A stretch of DNA of 35,463 nucleotides. It comes from an uncultured Bacteroidales bacterium (GTDB taxonomy: Bacteria > Bacteroidota > Bacteroidia > Bacteroidales > Paludibacteraceae). Below are positions 1 through 7,825 of this stretch, piece after piece. The notes under the pieces are model-generated. The model was not told where the DNA came from. It made no database searches and worked only from the letters and a program-made list of their open reading frames with translations. Numbering within the stretch: the first letter of the stretch is position 1; each line of letters opens with the position of its first letter. The stretch lies in contig CALCGR010000057.1 in NCBI GenBank assembly GCA_937901025.1, positions 1 to 35,463 on the forward strand. The letters are read 5' to 3'. A program made the position numbers and the translations under genes.

Positions 1-120
1 CTTTATACCCGGCTAAAGCACGGGTGGCCCGTCGAAATGGCCTTACGCGATGCCATTGCCCTGCAAAGGCAGGAGCGTTGCGGCGATTTCTCCTCAATTC
101 CGCAGATTAGGCGAGTTTGA
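1..120 (+). CDS. C-terminal end of a protein cut by the window edge (GW-motif, possibly HNH/AP2-type nuclease-associated)
   Basis: Frame 1 is open from the first base to the TGA at 118-120 and gives 39 residues. It contains RLKHGWPVEMAL, which resembles the RL-x-x-GW-x-x-x-x-AL helix often seen at the end of phage-type HNH/AP2 endonucleases and related small DNA-binding proteins. That match is from memory and the fragment is short. The N-terminus lies outside the window. The residues beyond the motif (QRQERCGDFSSIPQIRRV) do not identify a family. It could also be a chance open frame, although the composition is protein-like. Confidence 0.45.
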   Translation, partial: LYTRLKHGWPVEMALRDAIALQRQERCGDFSSIPQIRRV

Positions 121-419
121 GCGTCCCCCTGCTCAACGGCGCCTGATTACGGGACAGCCAACGCCGGCACGGCGTTCGAGGAGCACAGACAGGCTTCCGT
201 AGAAACAGTAGTGTCCCCGCCGAGGGGACGGTGGGGTTAGGGGCGACGCGAGAAGCGTCGGTTTCCGAGGAAGCGCTGTCGGCGCGGACGAAAAACGGCT
301 GTCCCTAACCGAGAAACCACAGAAGCGGGAGGGAGCGCCCCGCGGCAAGGGGCGACGAAACGCCCCGACGAGCGGGGGAAGAACGGAAATAGAAAATAGA
401 CATAGGAAATAGACATCGG
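121..419. other. GC-rich spacer with a cluster of small perfect hairpins
   Basis: No convincing gene or TAnnTTTG promoter is visible in these 299 nt. The stretch holds perfect inverted repeats: AACGCCG/CGGCGTT (160-176), GTCCCC/GGGGAC (213-229), CGACGC/GCGTCG (244-260), and CGCCCC at 336-341 and 361-366, each able to pair with the single GGGGCG at 349-354, so the last two hairpins exclude each other. Their function is unknown. The spacer ends in a short tandem repeat directly before hemW. Confidence 0.6.
392..419 (+). repeat. Two-copy 14-bp tandem repeat abutting the hemW start
   Basis: GAAAATAGACATAG (392-405) is followed directly by GAAATAGACATCGG (406-419), and hemW ATG starts at 420. A 14-bp period is twice the 7-bp period of other repeats in this window. 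The repeat contains TAG and sits outside coding sequence. Confidence 0.6.
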
Positions 420-1484
420 ATGGCAGGAATTTATGTACATATCCCGTTTTGCGTTAGCCGCTGCGCGTATTGCGACTTTTTTTCGACCACGCAATTAGAT
501 AAGCGGTCGGCATATGTACAGGCACTGCTAAGAGAATGGCAAGAGCGCAAAGACTATTTGCAATCGCAGCCGGTGAAAACGATTTATTTAGGGGGCGGGA
601 CACCCTCCTTATTGAAGATGGAAGATTTAAGATTGCTGATGGAGGCGCTACCGACACAACAGGCAAACGAAGTGACGTTAGAGGCCAATCCGGGGGATAT
701 CGATGAGGAGCATATAAGGGCCTGGCAAGCGATGGGGATCAACCGACTCAGTATGGGGATACAGAGTTTTGATAATCAGATGTTGCGCCGTTTGGGTCGC
801 CGTCACACCGCCGAGCAAGCCATCGAGGCAGTACGGTTAGCCCAACGATTGGGGATGACGAACCTGTCGATAGACCTGATGTACGGACTGCCCGAGCAGA
901 CGTTGGACGATTGGAAAAAAGAGGTAGCCACAGCCCTCACCTTAGAGGTGCCTCACCTCTCGACCTACTGTCTGATGATTGAACCCTCGACCCCGTTAGG
1001 GCAGCAGTATCAACAGGGAAAAATCAAAGAGGTGGATGAGGATACTCAGAACGGTATGTACGATTATATTTGCGAAGAAACGAATGCGAACGGATATGAA
1101 CATTACGAAATAAGTAACTTCGCCAAAGAAAACTATAGAAGTCAACATAACTCCGGCTACTGGGACGGAACGTGGTATTTGGGTTTAGGAGCGGGAGCGC
1201 ATAGTTATAACGGAACCTCACGGCAGTGGAACGAAGCGGACTTAGAGGGGTATATCCGTGAGCGAAAAGAGGAGAAGGAAGTGTTGACGGAGGAGGATAA
1301 ATACAACGAAAAAATCATGCTCGGTTTGCGAACGAAAGAGGGGATAGCGGATCATATGGTCACCGCCGAGGCGGTAAGGTCATGGATAGAGCAAGGTCAC
1401 CTCTTACACCAAGGGCAACGGTATATGGCCACGCAAACGGGACAACACATATTAAATACGATAATTGAATCATTGATGAGATGA
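420..1484 (+). CDS. hemW: HemW-like radical SAM protein (heme chaperone; coproporphyrinogen III oxidase-like)
   Basis: 354 aa. The N-terminus MAGIYVHIPFC is typical of the family and fixes the start at 420. The radical-SAM cysteines are C11, C15 and C18 (CVSRCAYC), which would bind a [4Fe-4S] cluster. GGGTPS at 58-63 is the SAM-binding glycine motif, and the C-terminal part matches the HemN_C-type region of this family. Family members once annotated as oxygen-independent coproporphyrinogen oxidase are now regarded as cytosolic heme chaperones. The length is close to normal. It opens the long plus-strand run and overlaps the next gene by 4 nt (ATGA), which suggests translational coupling. Confidence 0.93.
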   Translation: MAGIYVHIPFCVSRCAYCDFFSTTQLDKRSAYVQALLREWQERKDYLQSQPVKTIYLGGGTPSLLKMEDLRLLMEALPTQQANEVTLEANPGDIDEEHIRAWQAMGINRLSMGIQSFDNQMLRRLGRRHTAEQAIEAVRLAQRLGMTNLSIDLMYGLPEQTLDDWKKEVATALTLEVPHLSTYCLMIEPSTPLGQQYQQGKIKEVDEDTQNGMYDYICEETNANGYEHYEISNFAKENYRSQHNSGYWDGTWYLGLGAGAHSYNGTSRQWNEADLEGYIRERKEEKEVLTEEDKYNEKIMLGLRTKEGIADHMVTAEAVRSWIEQGHLLHQGQRYMATQTGQHILNTIIESLMR

Positions 1485-3748
1485 CAGACAAAAAATTTAA
1501 AAAGACTTTTCTTATTTGGTTTTGGAGCCTCTTTGTAGGAGGATGTATTGTGGTATGGTTTATCTTTTTCGGCATCGCCAAGGGTTGGTTTGGTTATTTG
1601 CCGCCCTTAGAGGAGATACAGAACCCCAAGAACCAATATGCTTCCGAAGTATTCTCGGAAGATATGCAATCCTTGGGCCGCTACTATAAGTCGGAGAACC
1701 GCGTAGGTGTAGCGTATTCGGATTTGAACGAAGACCTGATTCACGCACTCGTAGCTACGGAGGACATTCGGTTCTATGACCACACCGGAATAGATGCTAA
1801 GTCTATCATCCGCGTCTTCCTTAAGTTAGGTCGCGCCGGCGGCGGAAGTACGTTGACCCAGCAGTTGGCCAAACAGTTATGGTCGCCGCGGGCGAATAAC
1901 ATCGTAGAGCGCGCGATGCAGAAATCGATTGAATGGGTGATAGCCGCTCAGTTGGAGCGTTTATATTCAAAGGACGAGATATTGCTGATGTACCTCAATC
2001 AGTTTGATTTCCTATACAACGCGGTAGGTATCAAGTCAGCGGCACAAGTGTATTTCAGTACCACCCCTAAGGACCTGAAACTGGAAGAATCCGCCACCTT
2101 GGTGGGGATGTGTAAGAACCCGTCGTTATACAATCCTATTCGTTTTCCCGAGCGTACAAAATTACGGCGGAACACCGTACTCAACCAGATGTGCAAGTAC
2201 AACTTTATTGACGAACAAACAAGGGATTCCTTACAAGCCCTCCCCATCGAGATACACTATCAATCGGTAGACCATAGATTAGGCATTGCCCCGTATTTCC
2301 GCGAATACTTGCGATTGGTTTTGACCGCCAAGAAACCGGTGAAGAGTACCTACCCCGCTTGGAACAAACTGCAATACGCGATTGATAGCGTGGAATGGGA
2401 GACCAATCCGCTCTACGGTTTTTGCAATAAGAACACCAAACCCGATGGCGGACATTACGACCTCTATCAAGACGGGTTACGTATCTATACGACCCTGGAT
2501 TCGCGTATGCAACGCTATGCAGAGGAAGCGGTAAGCGAGCATATGCAGTATATGCAAGCCGTCTTCTTTAAGGAGAAAGCAAAGGATAAGAACGCACCCT
2601 TCTCCTCGGACTTGACGAGCGAGGAGGTGGAGAGTATCCTCCAACGCTCCATGCGTCAGACCGACCGTTGGCGCAACTCTCGCAAGCAAGGACTGAGCGA
2701 GCGGGAGATAGTAGAAGCGTTTGGGGAACCTATTCCGATGCGGGTATTCTCCTATGAGGGGATGAAGGACACAATCATGACCCCGCTCGACTCCATCAAA
2801 TGGACGAAGCACTTCCTGCGTTGCGGGTTTATGTCGATGGACCCGCATACGGGTCATGTGAAAGCCTATGTAGGCGGACCGGATTTTGCGCATTTCCAAT
2901 ACGATATGTGCACCATAGGTCGCCGACAGGTAGGTTCAACCATCAAACCCTACCTCTATACCCTCGCTATGAACGAAGGGATGTGGCCGTGCGACGAAAC
3001 AGTGAATGACTCGATTACGCTCATGGATGAGGTGGGCAACTACTGGACCCCTCGCGATGAGCACACCGCTAATCAAGGGGAGATGGTGACGCTCGATTGG
3101 GGACTGCAGAAATCCAGTAACTGGATAGCCGCCTATTTGATGTCACTGTTTACGCCCAAACAATTAGCCAACCTCATGCGCTCCTTCGGTATCAAAGGGG
3201 ATATCTTACCCGTGGTGAGCCTATGCCTCGGTCCGTGCGAAGTGAGCGTACAAGAGATGGTGGATGCCTATACCACGTTCCCCAATAAAGGCATACGTGT
3301 AGAACCGCTCTACGTCACGCGCATTGAGGATAATAACGGGAATGTGCTCGGCACGTTTGTGCCTAAGACCCACGAGGTCATCAGTGAGACTACGGCGTAT
3401 AAGATGATTTATATGCTCCGCAATGTCATTGACCACGGAACGGGGGTGAGACTGCGTTTCCGCTATGGTCTCAAAACCGCCCTAGGGGGTAAGACCGGTA
3501 CCTCGCAGAACAACTCCGACGGATGGTTTGTCGGGTTCACGCCCTCCCTCGTGAGCGGATGCTGGGTAGGGGCAGAGGACCGCTCCATCCACTTTGAAGA
3601 GATGGCGAACGGCCAAGGTGCCGCTACCGCATTGCCGATCGTAGGTATCTATTTACAAAAAGTGTTTGCCGACCCGGATTTAGGTTATACCGAGGACGAG
3701 GTCTTTGATGTCCCCGAGTGGTTTGATCCCGAAGCCGGATGCCGTTAA
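1481..3748 (+). CDS. mrcA: Class A penicillin-binding protein (PBP1A type: glycosyltransferase GT51 + transpeptidase)
   Basis: 755 aa. One N-terminal membrane anchor (about 12-32) leads to a GT51 domain with the catalytic E94 in TEDIRFYDHTG and the GGSTLTQQLAKQL motif. The transpeptidase domain has all three motifs: S486-T-I-K489 (acyl-enzyme serine), S545-S-N547 and K671-T-G673. It polymerises lipid II and cross-links peptidoglycan in the periplasm. Its start overlaps the hemW stop as ATGA, and its TAA overlaps the next ATG. Length and motifs are normal. Some Bacteroidota genomes label such proteins PBP1A or PBP1C; the organisation here fits 1A. Confidence 0.93.
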   Translation: MTDKKFKKTFLIWFWSLFVGGCIVVWFIFFGIAKGWFGYLPPLEEIQNPKNQYASEVFSEDMQSLGRYYKSENRVGVAYSDLNEDLIHALVATEDIRFYDHTGIDAKSIIRVFLKLGRAGGGSTLTQQLAKQLWSPRANNIVERAMQKSIEWVIAAQLERLYSKDEILLMYLNQFDFLYNAVGIKSAAQVYFSTTPKDLKLEESATLVGMCKNPSLYNPIRFPERTKLRRNTVLNQMCKYNFIDEQTRDSLQALPIEIHYQSVDHRLGIAPYFREYLRLVLTAKKPVKSTYPAWNKLQYAIDSVEWETNPLYGFCNKNTKPDGGHYDLYQDGLRIYTTLDSRMQRYAEEAVSEHMQYMQAVFFKEKAKDKNAPFSSDLTSEEVESILQRSMRQTDRWRNSRKQGLSEREIVEAFGEPIPMRVFSYEGMKDTIMTPLDSIKWTKHFLRCGFMSMDPHTGHVKAYVGGPDFAHFQYDMCTIGRRQVGSTIKPYLYTLAMNEGMWPCDETVNDSITLMDEVGNYWTPRDEHTANQGEMVTLDWGLQKSSNWIAAYLMSLFTPKQLANLMRSFGIKGDILPVVSLCLGPCEVSVQEMVDAYTTFPNKGIRVEPLYVTRIEDNNGNVLGTFVPKTHEVISETTAYKMIYMLRNVIDHGTGVRLRFRYGLKTALGGKTGTSQNNSDGWFVGFTPSLVSGCWVGAEDRSIHFEEMANGQGAATALPIVGIYLQKVFADPDLGYTEDEVFDVPEWFDPEAGCR

Positions 3749-5760
3749 TGAAAAAGATAGTTAAAATAGTGATTTGGGCGTTGTGCATCGTGCATCCTGC
3801 ACTCTGCACCGCGCAGCTCAACACCGACCGCATCATTGCCATCGGACGGAATGCCTTGTATTTTGATGACTACGTACTCTCGATTCAGTATTTCAATCAG
3901 GTCATCAAACTCAAGCCTTACCTACCCGATCCGTTCCTGTTGCGCTCGGTAGCGAAAGTGCAGTTAGGCGACTACCAAGGCGGACTGCGCGATGTCAATC
4001 AGGCCATCGAACTCAATCCCTTCAACTCCGGTTATTACTATACCCGCGGGTATATCTACCGTCAGTTAGAGGATTACGAACAAGCCAAGGCGGACTTTAA
4101 TCGAGCCCTCGCTTTCTCGCCGGAAAACAGGACCTATCTGCTGCTACGGGCCGACGTCTATTCGCGCTTGCAGCAATATGACTCCGCGCAAACGGATATC
4201 GATTTCTTACTCCACCGCGAACCCCAATCCGCTTCGCTCCTCTTTGAGAAAGGCGTTATCTGTATCTCGCGTCAAGACACGGCGTGCGCGCTTGATTGTT
4301 TTGCCCAAACGGTACAATACGACACGCAGAACCCCGCCAACTGGTCGGCCTTAGGGATGGTGCAGTCGATGGTGGAAAACGATGACGAAGCCCTCGCGAA
4401 CCTAACCCAAGCCATCAAACTCGGTTCCCAATGGGCAGGCGACTATGTCAATCGGGGTATCATCTATTACCGCAAACATAATTTCCGCAATGCGTTGGCG
4501 GACTACGATAAAGCCATTCAACTCGCGCCCAACGATGCGCAGTGTTACTATAACCGAGGCGTCATGCGACAGGAACTGGGGGATAAGAACAATGCCTTAG
4601 CAGACTTTGAGAAAGCCTTGAGTATCGACCCGTCGCGGGCGGAATATCTGTATCAGAAAGCGATGATCTTGATGGAACTCAAGCAATGGAAACAGGCCGT
4701 ATCCTGCTTTGATGCCCTCATCGAACGCTATCCGTATTTCATCCCGTCCTACTACCTCGCGGCCCAAGCCAAGACCGCTATGGGCGAGGGCAAAGCCGCC
4801 TACCGCTACCGCCAAACCGCCTACGAACTCGAACAAAAGAAAGATAGTATACAATCCGCCATTAACAATCCACAATCCACCATTGCCACCGGCGTCACGG
4901 TAGCCAAGTCCCAACCGCAAAAGAAGGATAACCGCAAGGAGTTCTCTTCGCGTGCCGCACAAAACCAAGCGGAGGAGACCGTACAAGTAGGGTCACAAGT
5001 GAGGGGACATATACAAACCAAGTATGTGGACGTCATCAACGAACCGAATATCGGCTTGAGTTACTATAGTCCTACCCTTCCCCATCGGCAGACGAACTAC
5101 TCGTTGGGTGTGGTAGACGCCTTTAACCATCAGCGCGTGTTGCCGGCCCCGTTGCACGTGACGCTGCAAGACATCACCCTGACGGCAGAGATGGTGAACC
5201 AGCACTTCGATCGCATCAATCGGCTGACGAACCAACTGGAGAAAGAACTGAACTACCAGGCGTTCTTTGCGCGGGCGATGGAGTTTGCCTTGGTGCAAGA
5301 CTATACCTCCGCCATCGACGACTGCACAAAAGCCATCCAGATAGCCAACAGCAGCAGCGAGATGACCGAAGAGATGGAAGTCATTATGCTCTTCTGCCGC
5401 GCCAACTGGCGGTATCGCCTGTACGAATATCAACGCTCCGCGGGCGAACTGACCGCCTTGGCGCCGATGGACTATGAGATTATGTTACGGGATTATGACT
5501 ATATCTTCCAACTCATGCCCGACATGACCTATGCCTGCTACAATAAAGCGAATATCCTATGCTCCCAAAAAGAGTTTACCGAAGCCATTCGCTATTATAC
5601 CAAGGCCATTGAAGCCGATGAAGACTTTGCCGAAGCGTATTTCAATCGCGGGTTGACGTATATTTTTATCGGACAAGACAAAGAAGGACTCGAGGACCTG
5701 AGCAAAGCCGGTGAACTCGGTATCTATCAAGCGTATAACTTATTGACAAGGTTTAAATAG
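3748..5760 (+). CDS. Secreted tetratricopeptide-repeat protein
   Basis: 670 aa from ATG 3748, which overlaps the preceding stop as TAATG. An in-frame ATG at 3739 would add MPL but lies inside the PBP gene. The signal peptide MKKIVKIVIWALCIV is followed by a likely signal-peptidase I site near CTA-QLN. From about residue 30 to 360 there are about nine TPR units (A-x-x-Y-x-x-A-x-x-x-A-I-x-L patterns). A divergent linker of about 370-440 follows, and two or more TPR units lie near the C-terminus (about 600-660). It is probably a periplasmic scaffold. The h-region is encoded by heptamer repeats (3778-3812), and the linker contains another heptamer insert (NPQSTI). The gene is coupled to the PBP, so a cell-wall or envelope role is an inference. 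Confidence 0.85.
   Translation: MKKIVKIVIWALCIVHPALCTAQLNTDRIIAIGRNALYFDDYVLSIQYFNQVIKLKPYLPDPFLLRSVAKVQLGDYQGGLRDVNQAIELNPFNSGYYYTRGYIYRQLEDYEQAKADFNRALAFSPENRTYLLLRADVYSRLQQYDSAQTDIDFLLHREPQSASLLFEKGVICISRQDTACALDCFAQTVQYDTQNPANWSALGMVQSMVENDDEALANLTQAIKLGSQWAGDYVNRGIIYYRKHNFRNALADYDKAIQLAPNDAQCYYNRGVMRQELGDKNNALADFEKALSIDPSRAEYLYQKAMILMELKQWKQAVSCFDALIERYPYFIPSYYLAAQAKTAMGEGKAAYRYRQTAYELEQKKDSIQSAINNPQSTIATGVTVAKSQPQKKDNRKEFSSRAAQNQAEETVQVGSQVRGHIQTKYVDVINEPNIGLSYYSPTLPHRQTNYSLGVVDAFNHQRVLPAPLHVTLQDITLTAEMVNQHFDRINRLTNQLEKELNYQAFFARAMEFALVQDYTSAIDDCTKAIQIANSSSEMTEEMEVIMLFCRANWRYRLYEYQRSAGELTALAPMDYEIMLRDYDYIFQLMPDMTYACYNKANILCSQKEFTEAIRYYTKAIEADEDFAEAYFNRGLTYIFIGQDKEGLEDLSKAGELGIYQAYNLLTRFK
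3778..3812 (+). repeat. GCATYST-type heptamer array forming a signal peptide core
   Basis: Five consecutive 7-nt units are seen: GCGTTGT, GCATCGT, GCATCCT, GCACTCT, GCACCGC. In frame they encode ALCIVHPALCTA of the TPR protein signal peptide. The same unit type recurs at 6771 and 12460 at the same place in two other genes. Confidence 0.75.
4858..4886 (+). repeat. CAATCCA heptamer insert inside the TPR gene
   Basis: Two perfect CAATCCA units (4866-4879) have degenerate copies on both sides (CCATTAA before, CCATTGC after). The product is INNPQSTI in the linker between TPR blocks. It is the same heptamer class as the CAATCCT array at the RND/outer-membrane-factor junction (10968-10995), which gives NPQSSI. 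Confidence 0.65.
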
Positions 5761-5764
5761 TTGA

Positions 5765-5814
5765 GAGTGTAGAGTGTAGAGTTTAGAGAAGTTTGTAAGT
5801 TTAATAGTTTAGAG
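5765..5814 (+). repeat. GAGTGTA heptamer array in the spacer before the TraB-like gene
   Basis: GAGTGTA, GAGTGTA, GAGTTTA (5765-5785) grade into looser GTTTAxxA units that run up to the TTG start at 5815. This family contains TAG and is found only in spacers and leaders here; a related array lies at 28131-28158. Confidence 0.6.
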
Positions 5815-6750
5815 TTGAAAAAGTTTAATAAAATATTGTCTTTCAGCGCAGCGGTCGTGCTTTCGCTGTTGCCGGCGAAAGCACAGTTACTCTACGAGGT
5901 CTACGGCAATTCCGCCGCAGCCAAATCGTATATTCTCGCTACCAACCGCTATGTGGACCAATCGTTCATCGATTCCATACCCCACTGCTTTGCCTGCTAC
6001 GAGCAGTGCGAACGCGTCATCACGGAGTTTGCCATTGAGGACTATGATGCCCTCAACACCTTACGTCAAGCCGCTCTCCTACCCGACTCCATTCGCATTA
6101 TGGACCTCTATACGGGCACGGACTATGAAGCCATCAAGGAGGCGTTTGAGGCCCTGGTCGGACTGAACTTAGACGAACTGGGACGCATGAAACCCTCCTA
6201 TCTCACCGCCCTGTATCGCGACGAGTTGATGCGCCGCTGGCTCTTTGCCGACGAGGACCGCTCGATGAGTACGTTCTTCCAGCGCATCAGTCCTTCAGCC
6301 GAAGGCGGTCTTGCAGCGCAGCGGTCTTGCAGCGTTAGCGGTCCTTCTATCATTGGATTAGACAATGCCGGCGAAACGATGTACATTGCCTTTGACCGCG
6401 AACCGATGGCTTGGCAGGCGATGGAACTAAAGAAAGTGATTGATTATCCGGAACGCGAAGTGAGACAAGAGAAGACGATACGGGAGATGTTCCGCAACGG
6501 TAGACTGATGGATATCGCCTTCCAAGTAGAAGGACCCGATAATGAGACCTCTATCTCCTATTCGGACTATAAGGTTTTTTGTCAACGCAACGCCCAATGG
6601 GCCAAACGCTTGACCCCTTATTTCAAGTCCGGACGCACGTTCGTTACCTTGGACGCGATGTATCTGGGGGGTGATAAAGGACTGCTTGCCCAACTCAAAG
6701 CGGAAGGTTTCCGTATTAGACCCGTCAATAAACGTTTAAAATTAAAATAA
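5815..6750 (+). CDS. TraB/GumN-family-like secreted protein lacking the GxxH motifs
   Basis: 311 aa from a TTG start at 5815; no ATG is available upstream of the signal peptide. MKKFNKILSFSAAVVLSLLP ends at AKA-QLLYEV, a signal-peptidase I site. LLYEVYGNSAAAKSYILATN and the C-terminal FVTLDAMYLGGDKGLLAQL match the two conserved ends of TraB/GumN proteins, but the expected histidines of both GxxH motifs (usually GT-x-H and GA-x-H) are N/R and M/Y here, so I expect no metal-dependent activity. A 17-residue repeat-derived insert (SAEGGLAAQRSCSVSGP, about 161-177) interrupts the segment before IIGLD. A 10-bp perfect hairpin (5857-5884) lies in the signal-peptide codons. The gene lies between the TPR gene and the efflux genes. 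Confidence 0.72.
   Translation: MKKFNKILSFSAAVVLSLLPAKAQLLYEVYGNSAAAKSYILATNRYVDQSFIDSIPHCFACYEQCERVITEFAIEDYDALNTLRQAALLPDSIRIMDLYTGTDYEAIKEAFEALVGLNLDELGRMKPSYLTALYRDELMRRWLFADEDRSMSTFFQRISPSAEGGLAAQRSCSVSGPSIIGLDNAGETMYIAFDREPMAWQAMELKKVIDYPEREVRQEKTIREMFRNGRLMDIAFQVEGPDNETSISYSDYKVFCQRNAQWAKRLTPYFKSGRTFVTLDAMYLGGDKGLLAQLKAEGFRIRPVNKRLKLK
6293..6342 (+). repeat. 16-17-nt CAGC...GCGGT repeat inside the TraB-like gene
   Basis: Three consecutive units all begin CTT and end GCGGT: CTTCAGCCGAAGGCGGT, CTTGCAGCGCAGCGGT, CTTGCAGCGTTAGCGGT. They are translated in frame. The same family is found in serS (25852-25920) and, shorter, in the first amylase gene (12810-12835). Confidence 0.75.
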
Positions 6751-6752
6751 GA

Positions 6753-7823
6753 ATGAAAAAAACAATTTTTGCATTATGCATCGTGCTCTGTGCATCCTGC
6801 GCAAAGGCTCCTGAGGAGCAACACACGTCTTATGAGACCTTAGAAACCCAGTTACAGACAATCACCGAGACCGTGGCTTATAGTGCCACGTTGGAGGGTC
6901 TGACCGACGCCATCATCTCGCCCCGCGTTCGCGGACACCTGATGAAGAAATGCGTAGACGAAGGTCAACGAGTTAAAGCCGGAGACCAACTCTTTATCAT
7001 CGACAACCGTCAAGCCATCTTAGAGGTGAATACCGCTAAAGCTAATGTGCAAGCGGCTAAAGCGCAACTCAGCACTGCTCGTTTGGAGTGCGAGAGCCAA
7101 CAGAACCTCTACGACAAAGGAATATCCTCTTCCTATCTACTCGCCGAAGCCAAGAACCATGTGCAAACCGCCGAAGCGAACTTAGCGCAAGCTGAAGCGA
7201 ACTTGGAGATGGCGGAACTGGATCTGTCTTACCACACGATTACCACTCCTATTGATGGTATCGTAGGCTCCATTCCATATAACGTAGGTGAGTTAGTGGA
7301 TGTAAGCACAACCCTCACCACCATCAGTGGCACGCAAGAGATGATTGCTAAGTTCTCCATCAACGAGGAGCAATTAGGCAATGTATTACTGGCAGGAGGC
7401 GTGGATTCGGTCCTGCGGACAGCACCGGAAGTGCAACTTCAACTCAAAAACGGACAGATACATCCTTATAAAGGTCGTATCATCAGTATCTCGGGTGTTG
7501 TAAACCGTATCACGGGTGCCGTATCCGTACGTGCTCAGTTCCCCAATCCCGATGGACAGTTATATTCGGGCGTTCAAGGCTCTGTACTTATTCCGTTCAC
7601 GTATGAAAATATGATGATTATCCCCGAGTCAGCTATCGTTCGTTTACAACATAAAACTCTTGTTTATACGGTGCAAGACAGCCTTGCTCACGCTACCGAT
7701 GTAGAGGTCGTTTCTCTCTCCAATGGTAAAGAAACCGCCGTGATGAATGGTCTTAACGTAGGTGATCAGATTGTCACCGTAGGTGCTGCCAACCTCACCG
7801 ATGGTCAAAAAGTAATTTTCTAA
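6753..7823 (+). CDS. Periplasmic adaptor lipoprotein of an RND efflux pump (HlyD/AcrA family)
   Basis: 356 aa. The lipoprotein signal MKKTIFALCIVLCAS ends before Cys18 (CASC-AKAP). The order is typical of membrane-fusion proteins: a biotinyl-lipoyl half (SPRVRGHLMKKCVDEGQRV), a helical hairpin at about 85-135 rich in A/E/Q/L, a second lipoyl half (TPIDGIVGSIPYNVGELV), a beta-barrel, and a C-terminal membrane-proximal domain (GLNVGDQIVTVGAANLTDGQ). It links pump and outer-membrane channel in the periplasm. The gene starts 2 nt after the TraB-like gene and ends 2 nt before the pump gene. Its signal-peptide core is encoded by heptamers (6771-6800). Confidence 0.92.
   Translation: MKKTIFALCIVLCASCAKAPEEQHTSYETLETQLQTITETVAYSATLEGLTDAIISPRVRGHLMKKCVDEGQRVKAGDQLFIIDNRQAILEVNTAKANVQAAKAQLSTARLECESQQNLYDKGISSSYLLAEAKNHVQTAEANLAQAEANLEMAELDLSYHTITTPIDGIVGSIPYNVGELVDVSTTLTTISGTQEMIAKFSINEEQLGNVLLAGGVDSVLRTAPEVQLQLKNGQIHPYKGRIISISGVVNRITGAVSVRAQFPNPDGQLYSGVQGSVLIPFTYENMMIIPESAIVRLQHKTLVYTVQDSLAHATDVEVVSLSNGKETAVMNGLNVGDQIVTVGAANLTDGQKVIF
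6771..6800 (+). repeat. GCATYST-type heptamer array forming a lipoprotein signal
   Basis: GCATTAT, GCATCGT, GCTCTGT, GCATCCT, GC. Read in frame they encode ALCIVLCASC, so both the hydrophobic core and the lipobox of the adaptor come from the repeat. Confidence 0.75.
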
Positions 7824-7825
7824 TT

